Both the position numbers and the translations under genes were made by a program. The notes under the pieces were generated by a model. It saw only the letters and a program-made list of their open reading frames with translations, ran no database searches and was not told where the DNA came from. Shown here piece by piece: positions 21,950 to 30,914 of a DNA stretch of 62,363 bases (position 1 is the first letter of the stretch; every line of letters begins with the position of its first letter). The stretch lies in assembly GCA_030148775.1 (NCBI GenBank), contig JASBST010000061.1:1-62363 (forward strand). Direction: 5' to 3'. The stretch is from Thiogranum sp. Its GTDB lineage: Bacteria > Pseudomonadota > Gammaproteobacteria > DSM-19610.

Positions 21950-24859
21950 ATGCCGCACCAGCTAAAGCCCCGAACCGGATCGGAACACGCAGATGTCGTC
22001 CACGGCGACTTCGGCCGCCGGACACGGGATATAGCGGTAGACGCGCTGGAGATGCGCGCGGTCAAGCGCCGCTTCGTGGCACTTAATCACGACCGTCTGC
22101 GCCGGGTGCAGGATTCGCTGGAGCCGCGCCAGCGTGTATTCATTCAACTGTTACCCCTGTTGTTTCATATCAACCACCCGATGCTGCCCGGCTACTTGTC
22201 GAACAAGACACCCTGCGGCATTTCCGACTACGCCCCCGGCAAGCGCTGCATACAGGCGGCGCGCAAACTGGCCCGCAGCTTCAGCTATCAGCGCCGCGCC
22301 CAGCAACGTCATTACATTCATGCCCTCTATCTGATGGGCAGCACCGGAACCATCGCCTACTCCCCGAACAGCGATTTCGACGTCTGGGTGTGCCACAGCC
22401 CGGGGCTGGCGCAAGAAGAAGTCGGCGAGCTCAGGGAAAAGTCCGAGCGCATCCGCAGCTGGGCCGAGTCGTTGGGACTGGAAGTGCATTTCTTTCTGAT
22501 GGACGATCTTTCGTTCCGAGAACAGCGTCACCAGCAACTGTCGAACGAGAATGCGGGCAGTTCGCAGCACCACCTCCTGCTGGACGAGTTCTATCGCACA
22601 GGTCTGTTGGTCGCCGGGCGTTTCCCTGTCTGGTGGCTGGTACCTCCGCTGTACGAGCAGCAGTATACGGAATATGTGGAGAAGCTACTGCTTAATCGCT
22701 TCGTCAAAGCGCACGACATTGTCGACTTCGGCGGGCTGGCGCAACTGCCGTGCTCGGAATTCTTCGGCGCGACCTTGTGGCAACTTTATAAAGCGGTGGA
22801 CTCCCCGTATAAATCCATCGTCAAAATACTCCTCATGGAAGCCTATGCCAATCAGTACCCGGACATAGACATACTGGCGCTACGCTTTAAAAAAGCCGTC
22901 CACGAGGGTGACGTGCAACTCGATCAACTCGACCCCTACGTCATGATGTGCAACACCGTCGAAGAGTACCTCTTCTCGCGCAAAGAACTGGAACGTCTCG
23001 ACCTGGTCCGACGCTGCTTTTATTTCAAGGTCAACGAGCCGATGAGCAGAAAGGGGAGCGACGGCCCCCGCTCGTGGCGACGCGACGCGATCCGCGCGCT
23101 GGTGGACGCCTGGGGCTGGGGGCACGCCAAACTGCTCAACCTGGACCAACGCAAGCAATGGAAAATAAATCGGGTGTTGGAAGAGCGCCAGCTTCTGGTC
23201 GAAGAGCTGACGCGTAGCTATCGCGCACTGTCCCAGTTCGGTCGCGAACAGAATGCCGCCGTCACCATTCGGTCCGAAGACCTCAACTTGCTGGGAAGAA
23301 AGCTGTATGTGGCTTTTGAGCGCAAAGCAGGCAAGATCGAGCTGATCAACCCGGGAATATCCGATGATCTTTCCGAGGAGCGCCTGTCGCTGCACCGCGT
23401 CGAAGACGCAGACCAGCGTGGCTGGGCCATCTTCCGCGACACGGTGAATCACCAGGAGGCGGCCGCGCTAACCCCTTTGAAGCGCTGCGCCGGGCTGCTC
23501 GAGCTGCTGGCCTGGTGCCATTTCAACGGCTTGATCAACCACAGTCCGGCAACCATCAGCATTCATCCGTCCGACACCGCGCTGAGTCAATGGGAATTGA
23601 GCTGCGTATTGGACTGTTTGCAGCAGCTGTTCCCGCACGGCAAAATGCCCGAGACCGATATGCAATCGCTCGCCGACCACCAGAGCGTGCGCCAGGCCGG
23701 ATTGTTAATCAATCTGGGGCGCGACCCCATGTCCAAGCTCACGCGCAATGGCATGCAACTGGTCAGCGAGCGGATCGACCCCCTCAGCTACGGCGGGCAA
23801 TGGGAGAACCTCGCCAGCAGCTTCGAGATGATCAATGTGACCTCCTGGGGCGAGGCACTCACCTTCCGCTACAAAGGACCGACCGCGCTGCTCGATTGCC
23901 TGTGCGACTATTTCGCCTGGTCGCCGGTCTCCACTGGCAGTATTCCGGTGCCGGTACCCTGCTTCAGCTTCTCGTCGCCACGCGGTCCAATCATCGCCAG
24001 GCGTGTCGAGGAACTGTTTGCCGAGATCAACGATTATTTTTATCGCAACTACTGGCGGCGACATGCGCGTTACGCGCTGCGCATAGGTCAACAGTACTAC
24101 GTACTCCAGTGCGAACACGATATACCGCGCTATCAGATCTTCGATTCACCGCTGGCACTGTTGCAGCACCTTGGCAGCCCGCAAGCCTCGTTCAGCCCGA
24201 TAAAAATGGATAAACAGGCGCTGGACGATTCACCGCTGGCGTTCATTCTCGAACACAACAAAGCCGACCGAATTCAGCTCTTCTTCCAGGTCCGCGGACC
24301 GCGCGCCCATGTTTATATCCTCGACGAACGCGGCTCCTTATTTTATCAATGCGTGGTTTTTCACAGCCGGCAGACACTGCTGGGCCAGTTCCGGCAGTTT
24401 CTCGAGGCCGTGCTCTATCGCCTGCGCAATATGTCCGGTCCCGACAATCGTGCCGAAATCGAGTGCGAATACTTTCAGGTAACGCGCGATCATCAGGATC
24501 AGTACTGCCTGGAAGCGATCAACTGCGCCCCGTACAGCACCCATGGCAACTTCATGCATGTGCAGGTGATCGGCGATATCGACGACAAGCGACATGGCTC
24601 GATCAGTATATTCTGCGACCAACAGGAATTCTCCGCGCTGGAGTACGGCGAGCGCCTGTTTCAGGAAGTCGCCCGATTCATCACCCGTCGGCGTCGCAGC
24701 GGCAGCCACTACCCCATCTACATCACCGATGTCGATGTCAAACCTTCGATGCTGGTGAAAGATCAGGCGACCGGAGTTCAGACGGTACATTTTTTGAACT
24801 ACAAGAAGCGTGTGGAAGGCCTCCTGAACGGAGCGCTGCAAAAATCCGCCGCCGATTAA
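21950..24859 (+). CDS. cyaA: Class I adenylate cyclase
   Basis: Makes cAMP from ATP. The product is 969 residues, longer than the roughly 850 of E. coli CyaA. The catalytic N-terminal half has the class I signature around residues 124-146, GSTGTIAYSPNSDFDVWVC, in which the GS motif and the two aspartates belong to the nucleotidyltransferase-type active site. The HINHPMLPGYLS stretch upstream is also typical. The ATG at 21950 lies just after the degenerate GGDEF gene. In E. coli cyaA diverges from hemCDXY; here the two are separated by algZR, argH and c-di-GMP genes. Confidence 0.93.
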   Translation: MPHQLKPRTGSEHADVVHGDFGRRTRDIAVDALEMRAVKRRFVALNHDRLRRVQDSLEPRQRVFIQLLPLLFHINHPMLPGYLSNKTPCGISDYAPGKRCIQAARKLARSFSYQRRAQQRHYIHALYLMGSTGTIAYSPNSDFDVWVCHSPGLAQEEVGELREKSERIRSWAESLGLEVHFFLMDDLSFREQRHQQLSNENAGSSQHHLLLDEFYRTGLLVAGRFPVWWLVPPLYEQQYTEYVEKLLLNRFVKAHDIVDFGGLAQLPCSEFFGATLWQLYKAVDSPYKSIVKILLMEAYANQYPDIDILALRFKKAVHEGDVQLDQLDPYVMMCNTVEEYLFSRKELERLDLVRRCFYFKVNEPMSRKGSDGPRSWRRDAIRALVDAWGWGHAKLLNLDQRKQWKINRVLEERQLLVEELTRSYRALSQFGREQNAAVTIRSEDLNLLGRKLYVAFERKAGKIELINPGISDDLSEERLSLHRVEDADQRGWAIFRDTVNHQEAAALTPLKRCAGLLELLAWCHFNGLINHSPATISIHPSDTALSQWELSCVLDCLQQLFPHGKMPETDMQSLADHQSVRQAGLLINLGRDPMSKLTRNGMQLVSERIDPLSYGGQWENLASSFEMINVTSWGEALTFRYKGPTALLDCLCDYFAWSPVSTGSIPVPVPCFSFSSPRGPIIARRVEELFAEINDYFYRNYWRRHARYALRIGQQYYVLQCEHDIPRYQIFDSPLALLQHLGSPQASFSPIKMDKQALDDSPLAFILEHNKADRIQLFFQVRGPRAHVYILDERGSLFYQCVVFHSRQTLLGQFRQFLEAVLYRLRNMSGPDNRAEIECEYFQVTRDHQDQYCLEAINCAPYSTHGNFMHVQVIGDIDDKRHGSISIFCDQQEFSALEYGERLFQEVARFITRRRRSGSHYPIYITDVDVKPSMLVKDQATGVQTVHFLNYKKRVEGLLNGALQKSAAD

Positions 24860-24933
24860 TTCAGCGTGCGAACTGCGGCGGGCACCGCACCGAAACACCG
24901 CCGTCTTCGCGAGGCCGACAATGCAGGCGCCGT

Positions 24934-25596
24934 TTATCCGGCGAAACGTTCACCCAGCCAGCGATGCAGGTGCGGAAGTTGCTCGGCGCACAGCCCGTGC
25001 TCCATCGGGTAGACGTTGAAATCCACCCGAAAACCGTGCGCCTGCAGACAGTCGCGCGTCATTTCGGCGGCCCGAAACGGCACCACCTGATCCTGCTCGC
25101 CATGATCGATACGTATAATCGAGGATTGCGGGTCGGCCTGTCGTTGCGCACCCAGTTGAGCGGCCAACGGCAGATAACCCGAGAGCGCCAGCACGCCGGC
25201 CAACGGCGACGCATAACGCAAAGCAGTATATAACGCCACCGCCGCGCCCTGGGAAAACCCTGCCAGTACGATCTGGCTGCTATCAATGCCTCGCCGCTGT
25301 TGTTGTTCGACCAGCGCCAATAGATGCCGGCGCGCGCGCTCCAGCCCCTCGACGTCCTCCGGTCCGTCAAACTCCAGGTTGTAAATGTCATACCAGGCCC
25401 GCATCCGCATCCCGGCATTCAGCGTCGCCGGCTGCACCGGCGCGTGCGGCAGTATGCAGCGGATGCCCAGCTCGTCGCTCAGATTCCATTGGTGCAGGAG
25501 CGGCTCGAAGTCGTGGCCGTCCGCGCCCAGCCCATGCAGCCAGATCAGCGCTCCCCGGGCCACTTTACGCGGTTCGATTTCAATTTGTTCCAGCAT
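24934..25596 (-). CDS. Phospholipase/carboxylesterase family alpha/beta hydrolase
   Basis: Cytoplasmic serine esterase of 220 residues, the usual size. The oxyanion-region motif HGLGADGHDFEP is near residue 21, the nucleophile elbow GFSQG near residue 115, the aspartate in DHGEQDQVVP and the histidine in the MEHGLC segment. Together they form a complete Ser-Asp-His triad. Related enzymes hydrolyse short acyl esters or lysophospholipids. The gene converges on cyaA and diverges from lptM. Confidence 0.85.
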   Translation of the reverse strand: MLEQIEIEPRKVARGALIWLHGLGADGHDFEPLLHQWNLSDELGIRCILPHAPVQPATLNAGMRMRAWYDIYNLEFDGPEDVEGLERARRHLLALVEQQQRRGIDSSQIVLAGFSQGAAVALYTALRYASPLAGVLALSGYLPLAAQLGAQRQADPQSSIIRIDHGEQDQVVPFRAAEMTRDCLQAHGFRVDFNVYPMEHGLCAEQLPHLHRWLGERFAG

Positions 25597-25658
25597 GGGC
25601 TCTCCACCGGTGTTTCGCCCATGGTAGCGCCTGGGCCGCGCCTTCGCACCCGCGCCGC

Positions 25659-25687
25659 TTGGGCTTTGGACGCGGGCTTCGTATACT
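25659..25687 (+). promoter_or_regulatory. Probable promoter for lptM-lysA
   Basis: TTGGGC at 25659-25664 and TATACT at 25682-25687 are separated by 17 bases, the preferred spacing for sigma-70. The -10 box matches five of six positions and the -35 box three of six. It lies 28 bases before the lptM start. Confidence 0.45.
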
Positions 25688-25715
25688 GCGTGCTTTCGCT
25701 ATCCGGGATCGGATC

Positions 25716-25937
25716 ATGGCTATCCGCGGGGTCGACAGGTTGAAGACAAAGAGGTTTTTGTTGGCGGCGACGTTACTGCTGCAGGGCTGTGGTCAGTACG
25801 GCGATCTTTATCTGCCGCCGCAACCGCAGGCACAGGCGCCGCCGTCGGCCCGTGACACCGGCGGCTCGACGCCGGCTGATCAAGCGCCGCCGGAACCTCC
25901 GCTCGACAACCCTTCCGAGCCTTTGCTGGAACCCTAG
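25716..25937 (+). CDS. lptM: LPS translocon maturation chaperone-like lipoprotein (YifL)
   Basis: Small lipoprotein of about 73 residues. A basic start and hydrophobic stretch lead to a lipobox, LLQGC, followed by GQYGDLYLP, which matches the conserved LptM/YifL beginning after the lipidated cysteine. The remainder is proline-rich and disordered. In E. coli the protein helps LptD mature in the outer membrane. The ATG at 25716 is taken as start; TTG at 25740 would give a more typical signal peptide. It lies 4 bases before lysA; lptM next to lysA or dapF is a common arrangement. Confidence 0.8.
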   Translation: MAIRGVDRLKTKRFLLAATLLLQGCGQYGDLYLPPQPQAQAPPSARDTGGSTPADQAPPEPPLDNPSEPLLEP

Positions 25938-25941
25938 CCGG

Positions 25942-27189
25942 ATGGACCACTTCAACTATGAGAACAATCGGCTGCGGGCCGAAGCGGTCGATCTGCAGGC
26001 GCTGGCCGCCGAGTACGGCACGCCGCTCTACGTCTATTCGCGCGCGACCCTGGAGCGGCACTGGCACGCCTTCGACCAGGCCCTGGGCGACCACCCGCAC
26101 CTGGTCTGTTATGCGGTCAAAGCCAACTCGAATCTGGCGGTGATCGCACTGCTGGCACGCCTGGGCTCCGGCTTCGACATCGTCTCCGGCGGTGAACTGG
26201 CGCGGGTGCTGCGCGCCGGCGCCGAACCCTCGCGGGTGGTGTTTTCCGGCGTCGGCAAAACCGCGTCAGAAATGGAAAGCGCCCTGGCCGCGGGTATCCG
26301 TTGTTTCAATGTGGAATCCTGCGCCGAATTGCTCCGACTCGACCGGGTTGCCGGCGCCAACGGCGTGCGCGCGCCGGTCTCGTTGCGGGTGAATCCGGAT
26401 GTGGACGCCGGCACCCACCCCTATATTTCGACCGGGTTGAAGGAAAACAAGTTCGGTATAGGCATCGGCGCCGCACTCGACGCCTATCGCCAGGCCGCCG
26501 CCTGCGCGCACCTGCGGGTGACCGGTATCGACTGCCATATCGGCTCCCAGCTGACCAGCATTTCGCCTTTTGTCGACGCGCTCGGTCGCGTGCTGGAGCT
26601 GGTGGCGGATATAGAAGCCGAGGGGATCGCCATCGATCACCTGGACCTCGGGGGTGGCCTGGGGGTCGCGTACCGCGACGAGTCTCCGCCCTCGCCGCAG
26701 GACTATGTGCGCCCCCTGCTGGCATGTCTCGGCGGCAACGATAAAGAGATTCTGATCGAGCCTGGCCGCGCCATTGCCGCTAACGCCGGCATTCTGTTGA
26801 CCGAAGTCCAGTATCTGAAGACCAATGAAGGCAAACATTTCGCCATCGTCGATGGTGCCATGAATGATCTGTTGCGCCCCTCGCTGTACGGCGCCTGGCA
26901 GAATATCGTCCCGGTCATCCGGCGCGCCGGCGACTGCTTGGAATATGACGTAGTCGGCCCGGTCTGCGAGACCGGTGATTTCCTCGGCAAACAACGGCAA
27001 CTCGCGCTCGCCGAAGGTGACCTGCTGGCGGTTCTGTCGGCCGGCGCCTATGGTTTCAGTATGAGCTCCAACTACAATAGCCGGCCAAGGGCTGCCGAAA
27101 TCCTGGTCGACGGCGATCGCGCCCACCTGGTACGCCGGCGTGAATCCGTCGAGGCGCTCTTCGACGGCGAACACATCCCGCAGCTGTAG
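25942..27189 (+). CDS. lysA: Diaminopimelate decarboxylase
   Basis: PLP-dependent last step of lysine synthesis: meso-diaminopimelate to lysine. The product is 415 residues from the ATG at 25942, 4 bases after lptM. The PLP lysine is Lys60 (CYAVKANSN). GSGFDIVSGGEL, GIDCHIGSQ, the phosphate-binding glycine run LDLGGGLGV and GPVCETGDF with its substrate-binding glutamate are all present. The nearby dapF makes its substrate, so the two steps are encoded together. It converges on the putative zinc hydrolase with 5 bases between stops. Confidence 0.96.
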   Translation: MDHFNYENNRLRAEAVDLQALAAEYGTPLYVYSRATLERHWHAFDQALGDHPHLVCYAVKANSNLAVIALLARLGSGFDIVSGGELARVLRAGAEPSRVVFSGVGKTASEMESALAAGIRCFNVESCAELLRLDRVAGANGVRAPVSLRVNPDVDAGTHPYISTGLKENKFGIGIGAALDAYRQAAACAHLRVTGIDCHIGSQLTSISPFVDALGRVLELVADIEAEGIAIDHLDLGGGLGVAYRDESPPSPQDYVRPLLACLGGNDKEILIEPGRAIAANAGILLTEVQYLKTNEGKHFAIVDGAMNDLLRPSLYGAWQNIVPVIRRAGDCLEYDVVGPVCETGDFLGKQRQLALAEGDLLAVLSAGAYGFSMSSNYNSRPRAAEILVDGDRAHLVRRRESVEALFDGEHIPQL

Positions 27190-27194
27190 CCGGC

Positions 27195-27704
27195 TCAAGC
27201 GTCGCGCAAACGATAGGTCGGCCGCCGATCCGGGCCGATCAGGCCCCGGGCCGCCAGCCAGTGGCCCGCGTCCTCGGCGTCCCCGGCGAACCAGGCTGCC
27301 GCCGAGCCGAGGCGGAAACTGTAGCCCCAGGCATCCATATCGCTCATCAGACGTGCGGCGCCGACGTCGTCGAGCTCGGCGGCCAGCAGAATCTGCAAAT
27401 AGCAGACGGCATTTTCTTCGTCATAGTCGCCGCCGGCGTCGGTGTGCAGCCGGTCGCGTCGCTTGCGGCTCATACATATATAGTGGCAGGCTTCGTGCAG
27501 CAGAGAGTGTACCGGGGTGTCGGGCCTGAGCCACAAGCAGTCGCCAATCAGGCCGGCCTCGCTCTCGCCCCAGAAACTGCCCGGGATCGGTTCGCCGTCG
27601 GCGAGCAGGCCGCAGCGCAGACCGTAGCGCGCCAGCAGTCGGCGCATGGAGCCGAAATCCACTTGTGCGACGGTCAACACGTCGGCTGGCAACAGCTTCG
27701 ACAT
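27195..27704 (-). CDS. Putative zinc-metallopeptidase-like protein of unknown function
   Basis: Protein of about 169 residues from the ATG at 27702-27704, preceded by GGAGG six bases upstream; the open frame continues further up but without a good site. The centre holds a HEACH motif (HExxH), and about 20 residues later an ENAVCYLQ motif, resembling the E-N-x-x-x-Y of gluzincin-type zinc hydrolases. Two histidines and a glutamate could bind zinc. No signal peptide is visible, so it is probably cytoplasmic. I do not recognise a named family. It diverges from dapF and converges on lysA. Confidence 0.65.
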   Translation of the reverse strand: MSKLLPADVLTVAQVDFGSMRRLLARYGLRCGLLADGEPIPGSFWGESEAGLIGDCLWLRPDTPVHSLLHEACHYICMSRKRRDRLHTDAGGDYDEENAVCYLQILLAAELDDVGAARLMSDMDAWGYSFRLGSAAAWFAGDAEDAGHWLAARGLIGPDRRPTYRLRDA

Positions 27705-27807
27705 CACACCCTCCATTTCCTCGTCGCACCTCCGCTGCGGGTGATGACGGATTTTGCGCATGCGGCGTGGCGCTTGCAAATTGCCGCGCGGGCCGTACCC
27801 TGACTGG

Positions 27808-28638
27808 ATGCGCGTCGATTTCACCAAAATGCACGGCCTGGGCAACGATTTTGTCGTCATCGACGGCACCGGTCAGGCCGTGCGACTTACGCCGGCGCAG
27901 ATCAGACACATCGCCGATCGCCGCCGTGGGGTGGGCTGCGATCAATTGTTGCTGGTCGAACGCTCGGAGCGGGAGGATTGCCTGTTTCGCTACCGCATTT
28001 ACAACGCCGACGGCGGCGAAGTCGACCAGTGCGGCAACGGCGCGCGCTGTTTCGCCCGGTTCGTACGGGTGCGCGGCCTCACCACCGCTACGGAGATACC
28101 GGTCTATACCGCCGCCGGAAGGCTGAAACTGATAGTCAATCCGGACGACAGTGTGACCGTGAACATGGGCCGGCCGCGACTGACCCCGGCGGAAATTCCA
28201 TTCGAAGCGCAGCAGCAGGCGGCAGACTACCCGCTGAGCCTGGACGGCCAGACGCACACCATCGGCGCGGTCTCCCTGGGCAACCCCCACGCGGTCCTGC
28301 GCGTCGACGCGGTGGACTCGGCGCCCGTGGCCACCCTGGGTGCCGCGATCGAGACGCATCCGCGCTTCCCAGCGCGCGTGAACGTGGGCTTCATGCAGGT
28401 TATGACGCGTGATCGTATCCGCTTGCGGGTATTCGAACGCGGCGCCGGTGAAACCCAGGCCTGTGGCTCCGGCGCATGCGCGGCGGTGGTGGTCGGGCGC
28501 GTACAGGGCTTGCTCGACGAAACGGTCACCACGGAACTGACGGGCGGCAATCTTGTGGTAAGCTGGCGGGGCGACAATGAACCGGTTTTGATGACCGGGC
28601 CCGCCACTTTTGTATTCGAGGGCACAATAGAGCTATGA
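27808..28638 (+). CDS. dapF: Diaminopimelate epimerase
   Basis: Converts LL- to meso-diaminopimelate for lysine and peptidoglycan. The ATG at 27808 (MRVDFTKMHGLGND) gives 276 residues, the family's length. Both catalytic cysteines are present: Cys75 in DQCGNGAR and a second near residue 219 in ACGSGACAA. The stop overlaps the DUF484 start by 4 bases. Gene order dapF-DUF484-xerC is conserved in gammaproteobacteria. Confidence 0.96.
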   Translation: MRVDFTKMHGLGNDFVVIDGTGQAVRLTPAQIRHIADRRRGVGCDQLLLVERSEREDCLFRYRIYNADGGEVDQCGNGARCFARFVRVRGLTTATEIPVYTAAGRLKLIVNPDDSVTVNMGRPRLTPAEIPFEAQQQAADYPLSLDGQTHTIGAVSLGNPHAVLRVDAVDSAPVATLGAAIETHPRFPARVNVGFMQVMTRDRIRLRVFERGAGETQACGSGACAAVVVGRVQGLLDETVTTELTGGNLVVSWRGDNEPVLMTGPATFVFEGTIEL

Positions 28639-29336
28639 CAACACAGGCCAATGCCGAAGATTGCGTCCCTGCGCCTGACGCCGAACAGGTCAGCCATTAT
28701 CTTGCCGGTCACCCGGAATTTTTCGATACCCGCCCCGAGCTGCTCTCCACGCTCAAGCTGAATCATCAAAGCGGTTGCGCGGTATCGCTCATCGAGCGCC
28801 AGGTACAGGTGCTGCGTGAGCAGAATCATGATCTCAGAAGGCGGCTACTGGAGCTGGTGGAAGTGGCGCGCGACAACGACCGCCTCAGCGAGCGCATCCA
28901 TCGGCTGACGCTCGATCTGCTGCGCGCCGGCTCGCTGGTCGAACTGCTGGAGAATCTGGACCACGGTCTGCGCAACGAGTTCATGGCCGACGCCACGGTG
29001 TTGCATCTGCGCGGTCTGACCGAGCAGGTGCAACGCGAAACCGGCGCGCGCGCGCTTGCCGTGGACGATACGATCAAAGCTTTGTTACCGACCCCATTGT
29101 TGGAAAACAAGCCGCAGTGCGGCCGCCTCAAACACGAACAGACCGAATTTCTGTTCGGCGACCAGTCCGCCGCCATCGAGTCCTCGGCGGTGGTACCGCT
29201 GGGCGATTACGGCGAGCAGGGACTGCTCAGCATCGGCAGCCGTGAAAGCACCCGCTTCCACGCCTGCATGGGTACGCTGTTCCTGTCGCAGCTGGGCGAG
29301 TTGGTAGCCTGTATGCTGCGCCGTTTTCCGGCTTGA
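28635..29336 (+). CDS. DUF484 family protein (YigA-like)
   Basis: 233-residue cytoplasmic protein of the DUF484 family, always found near xerC. The N-terminus VSHYLAGHPEFFDTRPELL is a family hallmark. A predicted coiled coil around residues 55-95 leads into a GAF-like domain ending SIGSRESTRFHACMGTLFL. No enzymatic motif is seen. It overlaps dapF by 4 bases and its TGA shares a base with the xerC start. Function unknown. Confidence 0.85.
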   Translation: MTTQANAEDCVPAPDAEQVSHYLAGHPEFFDTRPELLSTLKLNHQSGCAVSLIERQVQVLREQNHDLRRRLLELVEVARDNDRLSERIHRLTLDLLRAGSLVELLENLDHGLRNEFMADATVLHLRGLTEQVQRETGARALAVDDTIKALLPTPLLENKPQCGRLKHEQTEFLFGDQSAAIESSAVVPLGDYGEQGLLSIGSRESTRFHACMGTLFLSQLGELVACMLRRFPA

Positions 29337-30244
29337 TGCACGCGGCTCAGACAGCCTGGGCGGAGCGTTTCGAAAACCATCTGCGCGAGCGGCGACTGTC
29401 ACCGCATACATTGCGTAATTATCGCCGCGACCTCGGCAGCGTCATCGATTTCTGTCGTACACATAACATCGCCGAATGGCGGCAACTGCGGCCCGCCGAT
29501 GCCCGCGCCTGGGCCGCCAATCTGCACCGCAAAGGACTTTCCGGACGCAGCATACAGCGCGCGCTGTGCGCGTTGCGCAGTCTGTGCCGCTATCTTATCG
29601 ACCAGGGCATCATCGATCACAACCCGGCGCAGGACGTACGCGCCCCCCGCTGCCCGGCCACACTGCCGCACAGTCTCGATATCGACAATCTCCAGGCTCT
29701 GCTCGATCACCGCACCTCGAACTGGCTCTCGCAGCGCGACATCACCATGATGGAGCTGATGTACTCCTGCGGCCTGCGACTGGCCGAGCTGACCGGCATG
29801 GATGTCGGCGATGTGGATCTGGACGTCGCCGAGGCGCGCGTGCTGGGCAAGGGCAACAAAACCCGCATCGTTCCGGTCGGCCGTAAAGCCGTAGCGGCCC
29901 TGGCAGCCTGGCTGCCGGTGCGCGCGTTCCATCGCCGCGCCGACGAGACCGCGCTGTTCATCAACCGTGGCGGCGGCCGCCTGAGCGCGCGCAGCGTGCA
30001 GCAGCGGTTTCGCCGCCATGCTCTGCAGGCCGGATTCGATGGCCGGCTGCACCCGCACGCCTTGCGACATTCGTTCGCCACCCATATCCTCGAATCCAGT
30101 GGCGATTTGCGTGCCGTCCAGGAGCTGCTCGGACACGCGAATCTGCGCACCACCCAGGTTTATACCCATCTCGACTTCCAACGTCTGGCGCAGGTCTACG
30201 ACCAGGCCCATCCACGGGCGCGGGCGCACAAGAAGCGCAGTTAG
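29336..30244 (+). CDS. xerC: Tyrosine recombinase XerC
   Basis: Acts with XerD at dif to resolve chromosome dimers. I use the ATG at 29336, overlapping the DUF484 stop as TGATG, for 302 residues. The N-terminal SAM-like domain is followed by the catalytic set: Arg in SCGLRLAEL, Lys in LGKGNKTR, HALRHSF with His and Arg, the second His in LLGHANL, and the nucleophile Tyr in TTQVYTH. Its place after dapF-DUF484 identifies it as XerC rather than XerD or an integrase; no attachment site or prophage is nearby. Confidence 0.95.
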   Translation: MHAAQTAWAERFENHLRERRLSPHTLRNYRRDLGSVIDFCRTHNIAEWRQLRPADARAWAANLHRKGLSGRSIQRALCALRSLCRYLIDQGIIDHNPAQDVRAPRCPATLPHSLDIDNLQALLDHRTSNWLSQRDITMMELMYSCGLRLAELTGMDVGDVDLDVAEARVLGKGNKTRIVPVGRKAVAALAAWLPVRAFHRRADETALFINRGGGRLSARSVQQRFRRHALQAGFDGRLHPHALRHSFATHILESSGDLRAVQELLGHANLRTTQVYTHLDFQRLAQVYDQAHPRARAHKKRS

Positions 30245-30368
30245 CTCATAACCCGGAGCCGTCACGCGGGGGCTTTGTCCCAAGCAGCCCAGGGGTTTTG
30301 GCCTGATGCCCGTCCGGTACATGGTGTACAATCTGGGCCCGCTCGCACTCAATTAGCAAGGATTCGAC
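30245..30368 (+). promoter_or_regulatory. Intergenic region upstream of hslVU with possible -10 box
   Basis: The 124 bases between xerC and hslV contain TACAAT at 30327-30332, a reasonable -10 element, but no well-spaced -35 box. The heat-shock sigma-32 consensus expected for hslVU in E. coli could not be identified. GTG is used as the hslV start. Confidence 0.3.
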
Positions 30369-30908
30369 GTGGATCAGTATCGCGGCACAACCATTCTATC
30401 CGTGCGCCGTAACGGCCGTGTCGTCGTTGGCGGTGACGGCCAGGTGTCGATGGGTAACACCGTGATGAAGGGCAACGCGCGCAAGGTCCGCACCCTGTAT
30501 CACGGCAAGGTGCTGGCGGGCTTTGCCGGCGGCACCGCCGATGCCTTCACCTTGTTCGAGCGCTTCGAGGCCAAGTTGGAAAAACACCAGGGTAATCTGG
30601 TGCGCTCGGCGGTGGAGCTGGCCAAAGACTGGCGCACCGATCGCATGCTGCGCCGATTGGAGGCGCTGCTGGTAGTCGCCGACGTGGAGGCCTCCCTGAT
30701 CATCACCGGAAACGGCGACGTCATCGAACCGGAAGACAGCCTCATGGCGATCGGGTCCGGCGGCCCCTACGCCCAGGCGGCGGCACGAGCGATGCTGGAC
30801 ACCACAGAACTGGATGCCGGTCTGATCGTGGAGAAGGCGCTGAACATCGCCGCCAGTATCTGCGTCTACACCAACCACAATTTGACTCTGGAAATGCTCG
30901 AGTATTAG
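30369..30908 (+). CDS. hslV: ATP-dependent protease peptidase subunit HslV (ClpQ)
   Basis: Threonine peptidase subunit of the HslUV proteasome-like complex. It has 179 residues with a GTG start at 30369. The propeptide MDQYRG precedes the nucleophile threonine in [48 protein letters not shown] and AIGSGGPYA are typical. It lies 6 bases before hslU, so the two subunits are co-expressed. Confidence 0.96.
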   Translation: MDQYRGTTILSVRRNGRVVVGGDGQVSMGNTVMKGNARKVRTLYHGKVLAGFAGGTADAFTLFERFEAKLEKHQGNLVRSAVELAKDWRTDRMLRRLEALLVVADVEASLIITGNGDVIEPEDSLMAIGSGGPYAQAAARAMLDTTELDAGLIVEKALNIAASICVYTNHNLTLEMLEY

Positions 30909-30914
30909 ACCTTC

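Noticed and set aside
29336..30244. XerC-like gene as a phage or island integrase
   Set aside because: It sits in the conserved dapF-DUF484-xerC order, with no tRNA, attachment repeat or phage gene nearby.
30245..30368. Sigma-32 heat-shock promoter for hslVU
   Set aside because: Neither the CTTGAA-type -35 nor the CCCCAT-type -10 element could be found at proper spacing.
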